From assembly GCF_036884655.1 (NCBI RefSeq), contig NC_088335.1, positions 44,324,501 through 44,388,500 of the forward strand: DNA of 64,000 bases, written 5' to 3'. Below the pieces are notes generated by a model that saw only the letters and a list, made by a program, of their open reading frames with translations, had not been told where the DNA came from and searched no databases. The position numbers were made by a program, and so were the translations under genes. This stretch comes from Musa acuminata AAA Group (taxonomy: Eukaryota > Streptophyta > Magnoliopsida > Zingiberales > Musaceae). Positions 1 to 11,384 of this stretch are shown piece after piece; position 1 is the stretch's first letter; each line of letters begins with the position of its first letter.

Positions 1-286
1 AAAATAACTTACATAAAGAATGTAAAGCAGGCACAGCACCACTGTGTTAGTACGTTAAGCTTACGAAGGTACACAAACTTACAACTCACATTCTTATTAT
101 TTAGTAGCAAAAAAATCAAAAGAAGTTTTCATTCATTTGCAATTAACTTAGAAAAACTGAAAAAAAAAAAAAAGACCATTTTTTGCCCAAACAGAAATAT
201 GTATTTAAATCTCAGTTCTTTATATATAAGTTTCTCAATGAAAACTCTCAACTAAACAAGGAATGACACCCATGATCAACACGTAA
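1..286. other. AT-rich non-coding stretch
   Basis: No open reading frame, repeat or RNA gene is recognisable here. It lies left of a foldback element. It could be intron or 3' sequence of the minus-strand DUF760-type gene, whose last visible exon is at 3302-3433, but nothing in the sequence proves this. Confidence 0.4.
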
Positions 287-1425
287 GACAATGTTTGACA
301 TCCATAAACAGATCGACTAATGATTTGCTTAGTGATCAAGGCTATTCATGCCATCTTAGTAGGAGGAAACAAGAGACCAATGGTCTGATCTCTTTGACAC
401 TGGAACACTTACAATTTGTGACAACTCAACTTTGGAAGCTGCTCTAAAATCTCATCATTTGCAAATGTCATTATTATGAATTAGTTGGAACTGATTCTTT
501 GTTTTACTGTCAGTTGCTAACATGTGTCTTTCTCTTAATCCGATCAACATTTATTGCTTTCATTTAAGAGGCTACTAGGTGCACTCTTTCTTCTTTTTAT
601 GATAAAATCAGATAATGTTATTGTATCTGTGAGAAAGATGAATGTGATTGTATAGAAGACTATAAATATATAAAGTGGAAGGACTAATATAATTAATATG
701 TAAGACTCAATGAGCCTATTATATTAATTGAGATACATACACGTTTTGGGTAATTTGATTTTAGACCTATCAAGTTATTTAATTTATTATTAAGCCGGGA
801 ACATACCTTGGTGTGAACCCAAAGTATGCTAGATCTCCAACTTTAATGAAAATATCAAGCCCTATATGTACTTTGACTAATTTGAGAGCTTAAACTTAGT
901 ACTGATTATGATAATTCATATATGATTATTAAAATATATAACAAGTATTCTCCACAAGTCTGATGTTCCGAACCATGATGTAGTCATGATTATAGGACCT
1001 GTTAGTTTAAATATCTACATTTTAAAAGTTTAAATTTCTACCGCTTTAATCAACTTTAGAGATTTGACATCAAATTATATTCTTTGATGTTCTTAGTTTG
1101 TATACATTGACTTATTTGCAACTAGTGTTTTATATGTTATTTCCTTATAATTGTCTAGTAATTATGATCTCTTAGACCAACAATTCACCTATCCATGGGG
1201 CCCAAAAGTATCTACCAACTGGAAGCAGCCAACAGCCTCCGGTGGGCCTCCCTGTGATTAGTTAGGTGATAGGGTAAGCTTTCGTAGAGTAAGTGTTAGT
1301 GTCTTTTGTACTTTTCCTAAATGGATCTTGTTTTTGATTTTTTGAAATCACACCTTCCAAGTCTTCGATACTATCTTTCTGTCCGAATATTGATTCATTT
1401 GTGTAAGTAACATCAATCATTTAAG
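287..1425 (+). repeat. Left arm of a long inverted repeat (foldback element 1)
   Basis: This arm is nearly the reverse complement of 1603-2975. Matching landmarks are the block ending in the CTTAGTAGGAGG region (left about 355, right about 2705), the block around GTTGATCGGATTAAGAG (right 2517, left about 535), and the block with AAATGGATCTTG (left 1319, right about 1710). Similarity is high but imperfect, with scattered substitutions and small indels. No transposase is encoded. A foldback or MULE-like non-autonomous element is the best description; the family is unassigned. Confidence 0.8.
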
Positions 1426-1602
1426 TAACATCTTCTAGGGTTAGTAGAAAGTTTCGCTCCTTAGGCGGGACAATGCAAGTATGTTAGTGAACGAGATCAT
1501 AGAAGTCATTGTGCAAGCGTGGAATATGACATTTGTTTGAATACCTAAGGATGCATGAGGACATAGCGAAATCTGAACCATCAAATTGGAGAGGAAGCGG
1601 GA
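1426..1602. other. Spacer (loop) of foldback element 1
   Basis: About 177 bp of unique sequence separate the two arms. No coding sequence is seen. Confidence 0.6.
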
Positions 1603-2975
1603 GTTTAAATGGCTGATGTTACTTATGCAAATAGATCAATATGCAGCCAAAAAGAAGATGGTATCGAAGACTTAAATGGTGTGATTTCAAAAAACCGAAA
1701 ACAAGATCCATTTAGGAAAAGTACACAAGAAACTGACACTTACTCTATGAAACCTTACCCTATCACCTAACCAATCACACAAAGGCCTCGTCGAAGGCTG
1801 TTGGCCACTTTCAATTGGTAGATAGTTCTAGGCCCCATGGATAGGTGAATCGATTGGTATAAGAGATCGTAATTACTACACAATTACAAGGTAATAACAT
1901 GTAAAACAACAGTTGCAAACAAGTCAATGTATACAAACTAAGAACATCAAAGAATATAATCTAATGTCAAATCTCTAAAGTTGATTAAAACAGTAGAAAT
2001 TTAAACTTCAAAAAATGTAGATATTTAAACTAACAAGTGTCATAATCATGACTACATCATGGTTCAGAACATCAGACTTGTGGAGAATAATTGTTATATA
2101 TTTTAATTATCATAAATGAATTATCACAATCAAAACTAAGTTTAAGCTCTCAAATTAGTCAAAGTACATATAGGGCTTGATGTTTTCATTAAAGTTGGAG
2201 ATCTAACATACTTTGGGTTCACACCATGGTTGTTGTTGGTGTTATTATTATTATTATTATTATTATTTGGCTTAATAATTAATCAAATAACTTGATAGGT
2301 CTAAAATAAAATTACTCAAAACATGTATGTATATCAATTAATATAGTAGACTCATTTATTCTTACATATTAATTATATTAGTCCTTCCACTTTATATATT
2401 TTTAGTCTTATATACAATCACATCCATCTTTCTCACAAATACAATAACATTATCTGATTTATCACATAAAGAAGAGTGAGTGCACCTAGTAGCCTCTTAA
2501 ATGAAAGCAATAAATGTTGATCGGATTAAGAGAAAGACACATGTTAGCAACTAGCAGTAAAACAAAGAATCAGTTCCGACTAAATCATAATAATGACATT
2601 TGCAAATGATAATATTTTAGAGCAGCTTCCAAACTTGAGTTGACTGTTACAAATTGAAAGTGTTTCAGAGTGTCAAAGAGATCAAACCATCATTCTCCTG
2701 TTTCCTCCTACTAAGATGGCAACAATTGACATCATTGTGAAACTTTTCTTATTCAAACATAACATAGTCAAAAGATATTGCAAAACTTCATTCGTTGCAA
2801 TTTCGAATGTGAACTTACATCATCGGCAATATCTTTGCAGCCGATTGTGTCATGCTACAGGGTTAGAGGGATGTAAATCAATTGCCAATCTATTTATGGA
2901 TGGGACGAATAGCCTTGATCACTAAGCAAATAAATTGCCGATCTGTTTATGGATGTCAAGCATTGTCTTACCTGT
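1603..2975 (-). repeat. Right arm of foldback element 1
   Basis: Reverse complement of 287-1425. It is longer because of about 160 bp (about 2725-2900) with no counterpart in the left arm, and it also holds a short (ATT)n tract near 2240. The outer terminus around 2903-2970 matches the reverse complement of the left terminus at 287-350. A further copy of that terminus follows in opposite orientation at about 2993-3050, so the right end is itself a small palindrome. Confidence 0.8.
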
Positions 2976-3055
2976 TGGTTAGTGATTTGATTTGCTTGAC
3001 ATCCATAAACAGATCGGCAATTGATTTGCTTGGTGATCAAGGCTATCAATGCTAG
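2976..3055 (+). repeat. Extra copy of the foldback terminus
   Basis: The segment beginning GACATCCATAAACAGATCGG at about 2998 repeats the left terminus of foldback 1 (about 299) in the same orientation and is inverted relative to 2903-2970. This creates a secondary palindrome at the junction with the DUF760-type gene. Confidence 0.7.
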
Positions 3056-3301
3056 TCAAAGTACGAGATTGAAGACATTCCCCACAACTATTATACCAGC
3101 AAAAACATGCTCAAATGATATACAACTTCAAGTAAAGTTAAAAAAGTAAACCTCTAAAGAAATTCATACAGAACAATAAAGACCTTGTGATGCTTGAACA
3201 TGCAAGGCATGTAAAGATCAAATTTGATGCAGAAATCAAAGGAAAAAGAAGTATTAAAAGTTTCATCATAATTTTAGTTCAATAGTAAAATTTTGAAATA
3301 C

Positions 3302-5257
3302 CATGTTATCTTTTGGTTCAGGAAGCGCTATCTGCTCTAGACTTTGCTGCAACTCAAGACGATATTGTGCATTCCTAAACATGTAACCAGTCATCATAAC
3401 ACTGTACATTAGTTGTGCCAGATTCTCAGCAACCTGAAAAGAAAAGAAAAAGGGCATCAAAATCATGTTGAGAACTAAAGGATAATTGTTGCAATGAGAA
3501 AAATGTGCTATATTATGATCTTATGTTGAAGAAAACAAAAGTTATGACATAAGGCCAATAAAGCATGATAAACTGAAAACATACCGTGGTAACAGTTACT
3601 GAAAAGAACTGAGGTGGAAGTGTTCCAATCATATTTGCCACAGTTTGTCTCATAGCATCGACAACCTCCAAGGGTAAAAGAAAATACGAGAGTGGTCTAA
3701 GAAATTTAGAATCTGAATAAGCATTACTTGCTGCATTTTATAATTATTCTAGGAACAAGAAATACAGAGAGACGCTAGTGTTAACATATAACAAGGGAAT
3801 ATCTTGAAATGAGGTCACATACAATTTTTTTGATTATCGCAAATTATGCCATAAAAGAAGCACAATTCAAACACTAGAAGAAACATCAGATGACAACCTA
3901 CCTGTTTTGGTGCTCTTTTCACAAATAGCTCCATAAATTCTGGCTGAACATTTTTGACATATTCCAAAAGAATGTCCCTCCTGCTCTTGGGCTGAATATA
4001 TATAAAAAATCAGACCTAAGAATTCTTTCATTGGGCATGAGTAAAATGCATATGCACAATTAAACTCAACATGATAATCCATAATTACTAACATCAAGAT
4101 TCAAGAAGCATGATTAGTGCATATGCAGCATGAATGTCCTCGTGATTGGTGCCCATGCATCATAAACATCATAATCAATCACTTACATATGAACAAAACC
4201 AGTATCATATTCTATTTAACAGTATACTGAGTATAACAAGTTTTAGAACAAAGCTACAACAATGATGAAGCAGAAATTTCTTCCTGGAAATCTTTGTAAA
4301 ATGAACAACGTAAATTTTTAGCTTAGTGATTCCATCAAACCCATCATTCATATTACGAAGACATCACACCACCACCACCACCAAGGGGTGGGTTAATTTC
4401 AAAAAGAATAAAGTAAGAGATGTGGAACATGGTTTGATACCGAGGAAGCAAATCATACCAAGCTAATTGGCATGTATTGACACGAGCCAAAAAGTAAATA
4501 CCAGAAAGGTATAGTTGCAACCATCTAATTCGTGAAGGCAATTAATTCAAACACGGGTAACTGAAGACAGCACACAAAACGCGAAGCATCAACAACAAGA
4601 TAAAACAACAACTTGAAGAATCAAACGGCACCGATTAGCACAAAATGCATCAGAACTGGAGTCTGGAAGTTCAATGGTTCAATCTAGGTGCATCGCGCTA
4701 CCAGACAGGGATGCCAGCACGTGCAGGCTAAGGAAAATTTCAGCAGGAAACCACCTTTCTGGTACCAAACGTAAGATCGCCCACATCTTTAGAATACCTG
4801 GCAAGTCAAGGCAAGTCCACAGTTGCCCGCTTGCCGACAATACACGAGCACTAACAAGAACGATTAACAAACAGTGATGTGGTGAACCTAACCACGACTC
4901 CTCGGCATCGGTTATCCATGTCCAACCAAAGACAACAGTCTTCAGGTCGAAGAGAACAAGGAAATCTCAACTCCAACATTTCTACTTCCGATTCGAGGGC
5001 AAAATGTAATCAAGAACTCATCGGAAACCCAAAACCGATTTGCATACCGAGCCCCCTTTAGGAGGTTGGGTGTCGCCGGCATCGGAATCTTGGGCCCGCA
5101 CGAGCTTCAATCGGCATCTTCTCCTCCTCTGTAACGGGAAGGAGAGGGAGAGTAACAAGATCGAGGGAGGGGAAGCGGAGGAGGAGGAGAAGACAGGGGA
5201 GAGAGAGGAGGGCAGGGCAGCAGAGAGAGGTTTCGGGGTGAAGAGGTGGGAAGACAT
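3302..5257 (-). CDS. Chloroplast-targeted DUF760-type protein, partial (four exons)
   Basis: Minus-strand exons by GT/AG sites: exon 1 5257-5048 (70 codons), exon 2 3991-3902 (30), exon 3 3665-3585 (27), exon 4 3433-3302 (44). All introns are phase 0 and the exons join without a stop. Exon 1 starts MSSHLFTPKP and is rich in Ser and Pro with a late Arg cluster (QRRRRCR), typical of a plastid transit peptide. Exons 2-4 contain ILLEYVKNVQPEFMELFVKR, AMRQTVANMIGTLPPQFF and AENLAQLMYSVMMTGYMFRN, which I recognise from plant plastid proteins annotated as DUF760 or MAR-binding-filament-like; the molecular function is unknown. The start is the first ATG in frame. The usual C-terminal half is not found between exon 4 and the left edge. 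It may lie beyond the window, with foldback 1 inside an intron, or be lost. The fold and exon structure are well supported; the family name is from memory. Confidence 0.75.
3992..5047 (-). other. Intron 1 of the DUF760-type gene
   Basis: The donor is at 5047-5046 (GTATGC after a TCG codon) and the acceptor at 3993-3992. It contains no long open frame that looks real. The part at 4828-4911 has a diverged copy at 26930-27001 plus 27436-27450. Confidence 0.65.
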
Positions 5258-6691
5258 GAGAACGCTCTCCTCACCCAATCCGTCTCCAATCCCAATGCTG
5301 CGCTTGTTAATATCTTCAGGTGAGAAATTACCACATGAATTTTCTATCCCAAAAAAATTGTTAAGTGCTAAAAATGGTGAATGAATATAATCAGCATTTT
5401 GATGAAAATAAAAAGTGAAACTAATTTATTCACACATAAATTTTTGGGCAAGATTCTAAGAAAAAAATATCTTCTAATTTAAATTTTTTTTATAAAATAA
5501 TCATTCTATCCATATCGATCATCGTTCTTTTTTTTGTCATGCCTTCGTCCTAAACAATTGTCCATGTATTCGTCTCAATCAACGATAAAAGTCTCATCTT
5601 ATCAGGCTAACCACGTCAATAGTTCATACATGAAAAAGGTAGAAATCTCGACGGCACAAAGTTAAATGATTTTTAGTATTCTTTAAAAAATTATAAAATT
5701 AATTTTTTTTCATAAATTCACTATATATATATATATATATATAACTATTTTGTGAGCAATTGATAGATACATATCAATTCATATGTTTCATGATGCATCA
5801 ATGGAAAAGGCAGGCGTGATTAAGATGGGTCTTGACGATGAGGATACATCAAAATGACATCATACTTTTACCTCTATTTAATATTTGATTTTAAGAAGGT
5901 AAAATAGATATAGATGGTATTCGATTCATTGTTAAAATCGGAATTAGAATTAGAGTGACACCTTGATATGTTTGGTTTGATATTATTTAATCCGATATTT
6001 TTTTAATATCAAATCATATTTTTAAAATATTTATATAATTTTGTATATTATTTTATTTATTAAGATTTATACTATATATTAAAATATATTAATTTATATT
6101 ATGGTTATACAATTCCCATTTTATTATTTGATATTGTTCTATGATATTTTTTTAGTATTTTATTTATCCCTGAAGTAAGAAGGAATATCATTAATATGTG
6201 TTATTTTAATTTTTGAGCAGTTTTAATATAATTTTAAATTTCAAATTGTGATGAAGAATTTATGCTAAGATGAGCAATGATCCAAATCTCTACCACATAA
6301 AAGAAAATACTCTACCCTCCAAAACAAAGGAGGATAGCTTATTTTTCTTATTTTACCTCTGAATTGTGCAGGAAATAGAATAAAAAATTTCACAAAAAAA
6401 AAAGATAATTAAATGTTTTGAAAACATACAATCCAACTTGAGTAATACTTCAATAAAAAAGAAGAAAACTTATTTCAAAAACATTACAAAACCAACACTT
6501 GGTAAAATGTTTTATTTTGGATATAAAATGAATGAAGACATGCCTTCCCTACCACATTATTCATGTGTAAACATTGAGACTATGGATGAGAACAAGATTT
6601 ATCCATTTCATTCAATGATTGTCACAAGAATTTATGTCAATTGGAATTATTCAGAAGTAGTATATATTTGTCATTATAAATCTTGATTTAG

Positions 6692-6729
<38 letters not shown>

Positions 6730-6761
6730 CATTATTCAGAAGTAGTATATATTTCATTCAA
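5258..6761. other. AT-rich intergenic region with TA microsatellites
   Basis: This lies between the divergently oriented DUF760-type gene and the DUF7796-type gene. It holds (TA)n runs at about 5719-5743 and about 6695-6724. A short direct repeat containing TTCAGAAGTAGTATATATTT flanks the second run (about 6651 and 6735). The short ORF at 6438-6686 has low-complexity composition and no recognisable domain, so it is not called. Confidence 0.6.
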
Positions 6762-6830
6762 TGCTCCGCTCAAGCTACCTCTTCCTCCCGCCGATCCTTT
6801 CGGACATATGCGCCGTATCTCCGGCGGAGG
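6762..6830 (-). repeat. Inverted copy of DUF7796-gene exon 1 sequence
   Basis: This 68-69 bp segment is nearly the exact reverse complement of 7169-7236 inside exon 1 of the downstream gene; I count about four mismatches. It lies about 150 bp before the gene's ATG. If transcription starts upstream, the RNA could form a long stem with a loop of about 340 nt. Confidence 0.85.
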
Positions 6831-6981
6831 AGGATATATTTAGTTCTATACTGGATGGAAAATCGAAGAGTTACGTACTCGCCTTCACTCGCCTTATTTA
6901 ACACGTTGAGGGACGTAGCGATGCCACGCTTGTCACCCAAAGCCCGCACGAGATTCATGGAGGAACGCCGACCTTGGTGAC

Positions 6982-8511
6982 ATGAGGAACGGCAGAGACC
7001 ACCGCAACCACCAGATCACCGCTGTTGCCGCCCACGTCTCGAAATGGACGGAGAGGCGGCTGGTGCTGGCCCTCCTCGCCGCTCTCCTTCTCGTCCTCCT
7101 CTTCTTGTCCTGCCCCCGCGGCTCCCTCTCTCCGTCCCCTTTCAGATCCCTCCCCCTCTTCTACTCCCCCTCCGCCGGAGATACGGCGCATATGCCCGAG
7201 AGGATCGGCGGGAGGAAGAGGGAGCTTGAGCGGAGCAGGATCGCCATCTGCCTCGTGGGCGGAGCGCGGCGGTTCGAGCTCACGGGGCCGTCCATCATGA
7301 GGAACTTGCTTGAGGAGTTCCCGAGCGCAGATATCTTCCTCCACAGTCCGCTCGACAAGGACTCGTACAAACTCTCGTTGCTCAAGGCCGCGCCGAGGGT
7401 CGCCGTCGTCCGCATCTTCACGCAGAATACGATGCCGACGACAGAGTCGCAAGAGCGGGTGCTCACGGCCAACGGCTCGCCCAACAGGATCCAGGTGAGC
7501 TTGGTCTCCTCCTGCCCTTGTTGAAGGTGTTCATATCTAAATCATACATATACAGAAGTGATCAAGAACGATCGTAGGATTTGAAAGATGTCGTATGTTT
7601 ATGATTCAGACGATGTAAGAGCAATTGATTTGTTATATGTTTATACTTCGATGTTGTTGTAACAGTAGTCAACGTAGTTCGTATTGTATTGTTCTGAAGC
7701 TTGTTTGTCATTCTTGTTGCAGGGTCTGCTGCAGTATTTTAACCTAGTGGAAGGCTGCCTGAGGATGATCAAATCACAGGAATCTAAAGGCAACTTCACC
7801 TACGACTGGATCATCCGGACCCGCGTCGACGGCTACTGATCCGCCCACCTCGACGTGATTAACGCCTTTCAGCATGGCACCTACGTCGTCCCGTCCGGCT
7901 CCCGCTACGGCGGCCTCAACGACCGCCTCGGCGTCGGCGACCGTGCCACCTCCGAGGTCGCTCTCTCCCGCGTCTCCCTTATCCCCCGCCTCGACGCCGC
8001 CGGCTTCCGGCAGCTCAACTCGGAGTCGGCACTCAAGGCGCAGCTGACTAGCTCGAAGGTGCGGTGGGAGGAGATCGGGGTCCCCTTCTGCGTCGTGAGC
8101 GACCGACGGTACGGGTACCCGCCGGGGCCGTACGGCGTGCCGGTGGTGTCGATAGGGAGCCAGGGGCAGCTGAGCGGGGCGAAGTGCCGGCCGTGCGAGC
8201 CGGCATGCACGGGGCAGTGCGCGGCCGACGTGGGGGCGGCGCTGGACCGCGGGTGGGGCTGGACCGAGTGGCGCGACGACAGCCTGCAGATATGCGACCC
8301 CAGCGGCGGGTGGGCGCCGGGGTGGGAGCACATCTTCGACAGGGTGGCGGGGCCCGAGGCAGCGACGGCGCGGAAGAGCGTGGCGGAGTTGGACATGGCG
8401 ACATGCGTGGACGACTTCGAGATCATGAGGAAGAAGGCTGCGAGCTGGGAGGCGCCGCCGGCGGTGGAGGTCTGCAGGTTAGGTCTACCAGGGCAGACCA
8501 ACTCAACGTGA
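6982..8511 (+). pseudogene. DUF7796-type membrane protein gene with one premature stop
   Basis: Exon 1 is 6982-7494 (171 codons, ends ATCCAG before GTGAGC) and exon 2 is 7723-8511 (acceptor AG at 7721-7722); the join is in phase 0. The product would be 433 residues. An N-terminal basic stretch is followed by one hydrophobic anchor (residues about 27-43, ending LLFLSCP), then a lumenal-type domain with [41 protein letters not shown] and a Cys-rich CRPCEPACTGQC. These match plant type II membrane proteins now called DUF7796, which look glycosyltransferase-like; function is not established. The only defect is TGA at 7837-7839 (codon 210), where the conserved motif expects Trp after RVDGY. Everything downstream stays in frame, so this is a very recent pseudogene, a polymorphism or a sequencing error. 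Confidence 0.8.
7495..7722 (+). other. Intron of the DUF7796-type gene
   Basis: A 228-bp GT-AG intron, AT-rich against strongly GC-rich exons. The acceptor is preceded by a pyrimidine-rich tract. Confidence 0.8.
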
Positions 8512-9624
8512 TCGTAGAAGATGGTTTATACAGTAGGAAAAAGTAGGAAAAGATTCTTGTCTGCTTACAGAGAAGTCAATTTGGTATTATAGTATTGTGG
8601 AATGTTCGTCACTTGTTCTAAGGATGCGACCGAGTTGGGTAGGCAACTACGCTTCCGTGGACTCGAGGTTGGCGAAAGTAGAGAGACGACAGAGCTGGAA
8701 AGAGAACCATGTTATTTAGGTGGACCATTTGATGCAGACTTTTCGCCGTCGAGTCGCTCTATTTTCCTGGGAAGGAGAGGGATGTTTGATGACAGGAGTG
8801 TCTCGATGCTGATCATATATTGAACCTTTGACTCAGTAAAGTTTCCGCCAAACTTGACATCACTATGATCGGAAATAAGTCAACAATGTTATAAGCTTAT
8901 ATAATTCTTTGCTTATGTTCTGGATGTCTAACCAAATGAAGTTGGAAGGGCAATTTACTAAAAAGGCACAAGCTCATAGGATTGAGCCTTTTACATGCAG
9001 TTTCCACTTAAGTTTTATTTTCAAATAAAAACTCTAATAATATCAAACTAATTTGAATTTATCTAGAATTACTAGTTTATCATTTTTTAAATATTTAATA
9101 TTATTTTTTTATTTTTATAATTTTAGAGTAATTAAATTTTAAAAGAGGATATTTTTGGATTGAATCGGTGATCAATTGTAACCCGTTAAATTTTTATCAA
9201 ATTTATTCAAACTTTTTCAAAAATATAAATTTTTTTATATTTAGTATGACTTTTTTTATATAAATTTAGAGTAATTATTTTTTCAAATGAGATATTTATG
9301 GGTTGAATATGTTATCGAGTATCATTCTTTGAATTTTTACCAAACATATTCAATTTTTTTCTAAACATACTCAAGTGAGATACTAATATATTATTATTAT
9401 TATTTATTTTTATATAAATTTAGGATGATTAATTTTTAAAATATAATAATTTTGTATTAAATACTATGATCGAGTATAACTCAAATTTAACTCTTTGAAT
9501 TTTTATCAAACCATTTCAAATTTCTCCTGAACTATTAGGGTGAGATGTTAATATATTTATTTATTATTATTAGAATTGTTATAATGTTGCCTTAGATTAC
9601 ATTTTGAATATAATTTTATCATGG
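8512..9624. other. AT-rich intergenic stretch
   Basis: No coding sequence is supported. Loosely repeated motifs (GAATTTTTATCAAA, ATATAAATTTAG) recur between about 9180 and 9510 with a spacing of about 120 bp, suggesting an old degenerate tandem duplication. The 73-codon frame at 8602 has no recognisable domain. Confidence 0.45.
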
Positions 9625-10060
9625 CACTCTTATCCATGTTTTTGAAAAGCATATAAGAGTTGTTAATTTAATTTATAGAATATATTATTTTTTAAGATAT
9701 ATTTATAATAAATAAATATCAAGTGATTTAGTTATTCATGATGATGCACATATTAGATTTATATCTAATACTTAGCTATTTGATCCAATTTAAAAGTTGT
9801 ACATGTTAACTGCATGCTTGTGTAGATCAGGGATGACATCCTGTGCTTGGAAATTTCTTGCACTTAAATCCAGTAAATTGTGTTGAAGAAACTTCATGTC
9901 TTATGTGATATCATGATTTCTTGAACACAATTTACTGGATTTAAGTGCATGCAATTTCTTGTTTGTAGTTTTGTGTTTAATTGATTGATTGTTTGTTGCT
10001 TACATCTTTAATAAGGCAGTTGCTGTTTAGTCTTAAATTATCATACTAGCTATTTGATCT
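9625..10060 (+). repeat. Left arm of foldback element 2
   Basis: Largely the reverse complement of about 11385-11770. Shared landmarks include the TTAACTGCATGCTTGTGTAG block (left about 9808, right about 11595) and the CAATCAATTAAAC block. The arm contains its own hairpin: a segment around AAATCCAGTAAATTGTGTT (about 9865-9892) is followed by its inverse at about 9918-9945. Edges are approximate. No transposase is visible, so this resembles a MITE or foldback element. Confidence 0.7.
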
Positions 10061-10230
10061 AACTTAAAAGTTGTACATGCTACAGGAAAGCTTGAAGCTG
10101 CAATGGCCAGTGCTGGCCATTCTAAACTAGCTGTCTGGCCATTCTAAACTCTGCAACTCCCAATGCAAAGATGGGGTCTGAGTGATTATGATGCTACCTG
10201 TTCAGCAACATTTGAATCACATGTGGATTG
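10061..10230. other. Unique interior of foldback element 2 (left part)
   Basis: Non-coding. It contains two nearby copies of TGGCCATTCTAAACT (about 10113 and 10135). Its right end supplies the GATTG target duplication of the TRIM element. Confidence 0.5.
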
Positions 10231-10380
10231 TGACAGCAAGAATAGAAGATAAAAAAAAATTATTAAAAAAGTTTTATTGAATAAGCTTTAACTTCAATAC
10301 ATTAACATGTTCATCTCCTATTTATACATATTAGGAAAAAGAATTTTTCTCAATAAAATGGACCTTAAGTCCGTCCTTCA
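10231..10380 (-). repeat. 3' LTR of the TRIM element
   Basis: 150-bp LTR, diverged from its partner at 10569-10725 by several small indels, mainly in the A-rich first third. Confidence 0.8.
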
Positions 10381-10568
10381 TTCTCCTTAGGTTTGTCGAC
10401 TATTGACAGATCAACGATGAGGATTGATCGCAGAGCCTTTTAAAAATTTGGTTGCAGCGGTGTTGGTCGTTGGCTGAAGGCAAAGGCGAAGCTTTGCTTT
10501 TTTCAACAGTGTTGGTCGCTGGCCGATGGCAAAAGCAAAATTTCGTTTTTCTCACTGCTCTGATACCA

Positions 10569-10725
10569 TGATAGAAAGAATAAAAGACAAAAGAATATAA
10601 GATAAAATAAATTATTGAAAAAAAATTATTGAAGAAGTTTTAACTTCAATACATTAATATGTCTCTCTCCCATTTATAGGAAAAAAATTTTTCCTCAACA
10701 GAATGGACCTTAAGTCCGCCCTTCA
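10569..10725 (-). repeat. 5' LTR of the TRIM element
   Basis: 157-bp LTR directly abutting the PBS at 10557-10568. Confidence 0.8.
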
Positions 10726-10730
10726 GATTG

Positions 10731-11384
10731 GGTATTTTTCAATGCTAGAATCTATTTCTATTTTTATAGTTCAATTGGATAATTTTTTTTCTTCTCTTGT
10801 TTTGCCTGTGACTCCTGGAATTTCTAACATGCTGAAGAGTGTTCAGGTAACAGGAGACTTTTAGTGGAAGCCTAGGATTTGCACAAGCAAGTGAAATGTG
10901 CAACATATGTTAAAAACCTGACCACAATCAACTGAAAAAAAAGTAATTTTAATTGTGTAAAGATTTACACCTTAGTAGTGTTTGATTATAGAAACTACAA
11001 AAGCAATTATACAATGCAAATCTAACCTAAATAAGTTGTCAGAATAAAAAATATAGATGGGAGATATGTAACATGTGTCATGCTCTACAACATCAGAATT
11101 TGAAGAGAATGATAGGGATCTACAAAAGGTAGTAGAATTATAAGAACATCCAGTCATATTGATGAGCTTGTTTATTGCATTTTATTATCATGATCTAATA
11201 TCATGATCCATTATCACTTCCATATAGACATGGCAGTCAATTGCTGCTCGGCTTAATCATGACTTTTCTTATCTTTTTTTCACTAAAACAAAGTAATTTG
11301 CTAAATGATACATGGCAGCTTCATGCTGGAAGCTATGTTCATGCAACTTTGGTTATCTTAGTTAATGCACTGGTTATGCAGGTC
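10731..11384. other. Unique interior of foldback element 2 (right part)
   Basis: AT-rich. The short minus-strand frame at 10972-11157 has no recognisable domain and is not called a gene. Confidence 0.5.

Larger units (their letters stand above)
10231..10725 (-). mobile_element. TRIM-like miniature LTR retrotransposon
   Basis: A 495-bp element flanked by the perfect 5-bp duplication GATTG (10226-10230 and 10726-10730). LTRs are 10231-10380 and 10569-10725. Each begins TG and ends CA on the plus strand, and they share TTTAACTTCAATACATTAA and GGACCTTAAGTCCG. The 188-bp interior has a PBS complementary to initiator Met tRNA (TGGTATCAGAGC on the minus strand, 10568-10557) directly at the right LTR. 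A purine-rich tract lies next to the left LTR, so transcription runs on the minus strand. No coding capacity exists, as expected for a terminal-repeat retrotransposon in miniature that must be moved in trans. Confidence 0.85.

Noticed and set aside
2716..2925. 69-codon plus-strand frame inside the right foldback arm
   Set aside because: No domain. It falls in the segment missing from the other arm, and its composition is not coding-like.
7774..8546. Several long frames on both strands over DUF7796 exon 2
   Set aside because: They are GC-driven shadows of the conserved frame that continues exon 1.
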